A stretch of 64,000 nt of DNA, taken from Tardiphaga robiniae (GTDB taxonomy: Bacteria > Pseudomonadota > Alphaproteobacteria > Rhizobiales > Xanthobacteraceae). Of this stretch, positions 61,780-64,000 are shown piece after piece (the stretch's first letter is position 1; every line of letters begins with the position of its first letter). A program made the translations under genes and the position numbers. Location of the stretch: the NCBI RefSeq assembly GCF_013359755.1, contig NZ_JABMCJ010000076.1, forward strand, positions 124,001 through 188,000, read 5' to 3'. Below the pieces are notes generated by a model. The model worked only from the letters and a program-made list of their open reading frames with translations, had not been told where the DNA came from and did not search any database.

Positions 61780-62469
61780 TTAGACGGACAGGTATTTGGC
61801 GATCTGCGCGGCATCGATGCCCTCGCGGGCTTCGTCGCGAACGATCTCACCATTCTCGATCACCAGCACGCGGTCGGCGACATCGAGCGCGAAACTCAGC
61901 ACCTGTTCGGAGACAATGATCGAAAGACCCTTGGTGTCGCGGATGTGCTTCAGCGTGCGGGCCATGTCCTTGATGATCGACGGCTGGATGCCTTCGGTGG
62001 GTTCATCCAGCAGCAGCACCTTCGGCTTGGTGGCGAGCGCGCGGGCGATGGCAAGCTGCTGCTGTTGGCCGCCGGAGAGATTGCCACCGCGGCGGCCCTT
62101 CATTTCCAGCAGCACCGGAAAGAGCTCGTAGAGATCGTCGGGCACTTCCTTCTCACCGGAGGCGACAAGGCCGGTCTCGATATTCTCCTTCACCGTCATG
62201 TGCGAGAAGATCATGCGGCCCTGCGGGACATAAGCGAGGCCGCGCGCGACGCGCTCATAGCTCTTGAGCGCACCGAGCTCCTTGCCCTCCATGGTCACCG
62301 AGCCGGACTTGGTCGGCACGATTCCCATCAGCGATTTCATCAGTGTGGTCTTGCCCATGCCGTTGCGGCCCATGATGGCCACGATTTCGTTGGGCTGCAC
62401 TGAGACATTCAGGCCATGCAGGACTTCGCTCTGGCCGTAAGCGACGTGGAGATCGTTGATCGCGAGCAT
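61780..62469 (-). CDS. urtE: Urea/short-chain amide ABC transporter ATPase UrtE
   Basis: A 229-residue branched-chain-type ATPase with Walker A GRNGMGKT, signature LSGGQQQQLAIARAL and Walker B VLLLDEP. The wording LAYVPQGRMIFSHMTVKENI and EGIQPSIIKDMA matches UrtE rather than LivF. It starts 10 bases after urtD. Confidence 0.88.
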   Translation of the reverse strand: MLAINDLHVAYGQSEVLHGLNVSVQPNEIVAIMGRNGMGKTTLMKSLMGIVPTKSGSVTMEGKELGALKSYERVARGLAYVPQGRMIFSHMTVKENIETGLVASGEKEVPDDLYELFPVLLEMKGRRGGNLSGGQQQQLAIARALATKPKVLLLDEPTEGIQPSIIKDMARTLKHIRDTKGLSIIVSEQVLSFALDVADRVLVIENGEIVRDEAREGIDAAQIAKYLSV

Positions 62470-62479
62470 GATGATCTCC

Positions 62480-63235
62480 TCAATGACCCAGATAGACTTC
62501 GATGACCTTGGGATCGTTCTGGACCTTCTCCATGGTGCCTTCGGACAGGATCTGTCCCTGATGCAGCACGGTCACCTTGTGGGCGATGTCCTCGACGAAT
62601 TTCATGTCGTGTTCGATCACCAGCACCGAGCGGTTCTTGATGATCGTATTGAGGAGTTCGGCCGTCTTGACGCGCTCGCTGACGCTCATGCCAGCAACTG
62701 GCTCGTCGAGCATCAGCAGGTCCGGATCCTGGATCAGCAGCATGCCGATCTCGAGCCACTGCTTCTGGCCATGCGAGAGCACATCGGCATACATGTTGAG
62801 GCGATCCTTCAGGAAGATCATCTCGGCGACTTCCTCGACGCGTTCGCGCACCGCCGCATCACGCTTGAACATCAGCGAACCGAACACCGAGCGCCCACGC
62901 GGATAGGAAATCTCCAGATTTTCGAAGACGGTGAGATCGTCATACACCGACGGTGTCTGGAATTTGCGGCCGACGCCGGCCTGCACGATCTGGTTTTCCT
63001 TCAGCTTGGTCAGCTCCGTGCCACGGAACTGCACCGAGCCCGACGTGGCTTTGGTCTTGCCGCAGATCAGATCGAGGACGGTGGTCTTGCCCGCGCCATT
63101 GGGGCCGATGATGACGCGGATCTCATTCTCCTCCACATAGAAGGAGAGATCGTTGACCGCCTTGAAGCCGTCGAAGGAAACGGTGAGCCCTTCGACCGCG
63201 AGCAAAAACTCTTTGGGCTGATGTCCGATGAGCAT
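62480..63235 (-). CDS. urtD: Urea/short-chain amide ABC transporter ATPase UrtD
   Basis: A 251-residue ATPase starting MLIGHQPKEFLLAVEGLTVSFDG, with Walker A GPNGAGKT and LMLDEPVAGMS. The weak signature SHGQKQWLEIGM replaces LSGGQ, as is usual in UrtD. It lies 9 bases after urtC and 10 before urtE. Confidence 0.88.
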   Translation of the reverse strand: MLIGHQPKEFLLAVEGLTVSFDGFKAVNDLSFYVEENEIRVIIGPNGAGKTTVLDLICGKTKATSGSVQFRGTELTKLKENQIVQAGVGRKFQTPSVYDDLTVFENLEISYPRGRSVFGSLMFKRDAAVRERVEEVAEMIFLKDRLNMYADVLSHGQKQWLEIGMLLIQDPDLLMLDEPVAGMSVSERVKTAELLNTIIKNRSVLVIEHDMKFVEDIAHKVTVLHQGQILSEGTMEKVQNDPKVIEVYLGH

Positions 63236-63244
63236 GATGTCCCC

Positions 63245-64000
63245 TTACTCGGCCGGCGCGCCGTCGGCGGCGGATTTGATGGCCCAAGCCTTCTTGGATT
63301 TAGACGAGCGCATGGCAATCAGGCGATCGATGTGGCGCGCCACGTGATCGCGCCAGATGCCGGACAGGCCATTGGGGAAGAACAGCACCACGGCAATGAA
63401 CAAGCCGCCGAGGCCGAACAGCCAGAGCTCGGGGAAGGATTCCGACAGCATGGTCTTTGCGTAGTTCACCAGTAGCGTGCCGTAGACCGCACCGAAGATG
63501 GACATGCGGCCACCCACGGCCGTGTAGATCACCATCTCGATGGACGGCACGATGCCGACAAAGGACGGCGACATGAAGCCGATCTGCAGCGTGAACATGG
63601 CGCCGCCGATTGCCGCGAACATCGCCGCGGCACAGAAGGCGAAGATCTTGAAATTGGCGACGCTGTAGCCGGAGAAGCGGACGCGGTCCTCCTGTTCGCG
63701 CATCGCCACCAGGATGCGGCCGAGCTTGGTCAGGCGGATAAACTGCGCGGTGATGATACAGGCGAACAGCACGAAGACTTCGAAGAAGTAGAGAATGACC
63801 TTGGCGTGATCGGTGCGGATGTCCCAGCCGTTCAGCGTGCGCAGGTCGGTCATGCCGTTGATGCCGCCGGTGTAACCCTGCTGGCCGATGATCAGGATGG
63901 TGGCGATCGCTGCGATGGCTTGGGTGATGATGGCGAAATAGACGCCGCCCACGCGGCGTTTGAACATCGCAGCGCCGATGATGAAGGCCAGTAGCGTTGG
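63245..64000 (-). CDS. urtC: Urea/short-chain amide ABC transporter permease UrtC (C-terminal part)
   Basis: The frame is open to the right edge (PTLLAFIIGAAMFKRRVGGV), so this is the C-terminal 251 residues or so of a larger permease. It has GVYFAIITQAIAAIATILII, QQGYTGGINGMTDL and the EGSS-like inner-membrane loop region of the LivM family. urtA and urtB are expected to the right. Confidence 0.85.
   Translation of the reverse strand, partial: PTLLAFIIGAAMFKRRVGGVYFAIITQAIAAIATILIIGQQGYTGGINGMTDLRTLNGWDIRTDHAKVILYFFEVFVLFACIITAQFIRLTKLGRILVAMREQEDRVRFSGYSVANFKIFAFCAAAMFAAIGGAMFTLQIGFMSPSFVGIVPSIEMVIYTAVGGRMSIFGAVYGTLLVNYAKTMLSESFPELWLFGLGGLFIAVVLFFPNGLSGIWRDHVARHIDRLIAMRSSKSKKAWAIKSAADGAPAE

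Overview
The window is high-GC alphaproteobacterial chromosome, most like the Bradyrhizobium / Rhodopseudomonas / Tardiphaga group (Nitrobacteraceae). The reasons are the flaF-flbT-flagellin-flgL-flgK-flgE arrangement, a 342-residue thioredoxin-reductase-like ferredoxin-NADP reductase beside a [2Fe-2S] ferredoxin, a Growth-Pole-Ring-like giant protein, a plcP-agt lipid module, and intergenic palindromes of the kinds common in that family. No rRNA, tRNA, CRISPR array, transposase or phage gene was seen.

Layout. (1) 1-10.2 kb is a flagellar block on the minus strand: flgE, flgK, flgL, two long flagellins, flbT and the start of flaF. It has a textbook sigma-54 promoter before flgE, a triple TTAA array (CtrA type) before the distal flagellin, and the same small leader hairpin before both flagellin start codons. 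(2) 10.2-25.1 kb is mixed core metabolism and envelope: an exported MsrB, an FAD amine oxidase-like enzyme, a SixA-type phosphatase, a universal stress protein, a YciF-like protein with a possible EcfG promoter, a YbhN-type membrane protein, a secreted SGNH hydrolase, an MFS/LysR/DUF4865 cluster, a DUF2147 protein, and an FNR / thioesterase / ferredoxin block. (3) 25.1-31.4 kb holds an Hpt phosphotransfer protein divergent from a 1804-residue, two-TM, apolipoprotein-like repeat protein that fits the polar-growth protein GPR/RgsE. A CtrA-type site lies between them. (4) 31.4-43.1 kb holds a Mla-type lipid transporter, a dipeptide epimerase, an MFS permease, a threonine dehydratase, and pmtA-plcP-agt, a phospholipid-remodelling set with a candidate Pho box.

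(5) 43.2-50.8 kb looks accessory. It has an acyltransferase, a DUF1127 peptide, a ten-TM transporter-like protein, a MAPEG protein, a BTAD/TPR regulator and five very short exported or membrane proteins. Its left end carries a decayed fragment of thiD and its right end is the intact thiD, so the segment was probably inserted or rearranged at this locus. (6) 50.8-60.4 kb has thiD, a stand-alone Lrp-type effector domain, an AceE/MdeB-like E1 enzyme with a divergent Lrp regulator, an MHYT-GGDEF-EAL protein with a ruined GGDEF site, an EamA transporter and an aldo/keto reductase. (7) 60-64 kb is an amide/urea uptake and hydrolysis operon (urtC-urtD-urtE-fmdA-fmdB) that runs off the right edge.

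The clearest functional themes are flagellar regulation at several levels (sigma-54, CtrA-type sites, FlbT-type leader control), polar growth tied to cell-cycle control, phosphate-stress lipid remodelling, and short-chain amide use. All assignments are by reading motifs and context; no database search was possible.
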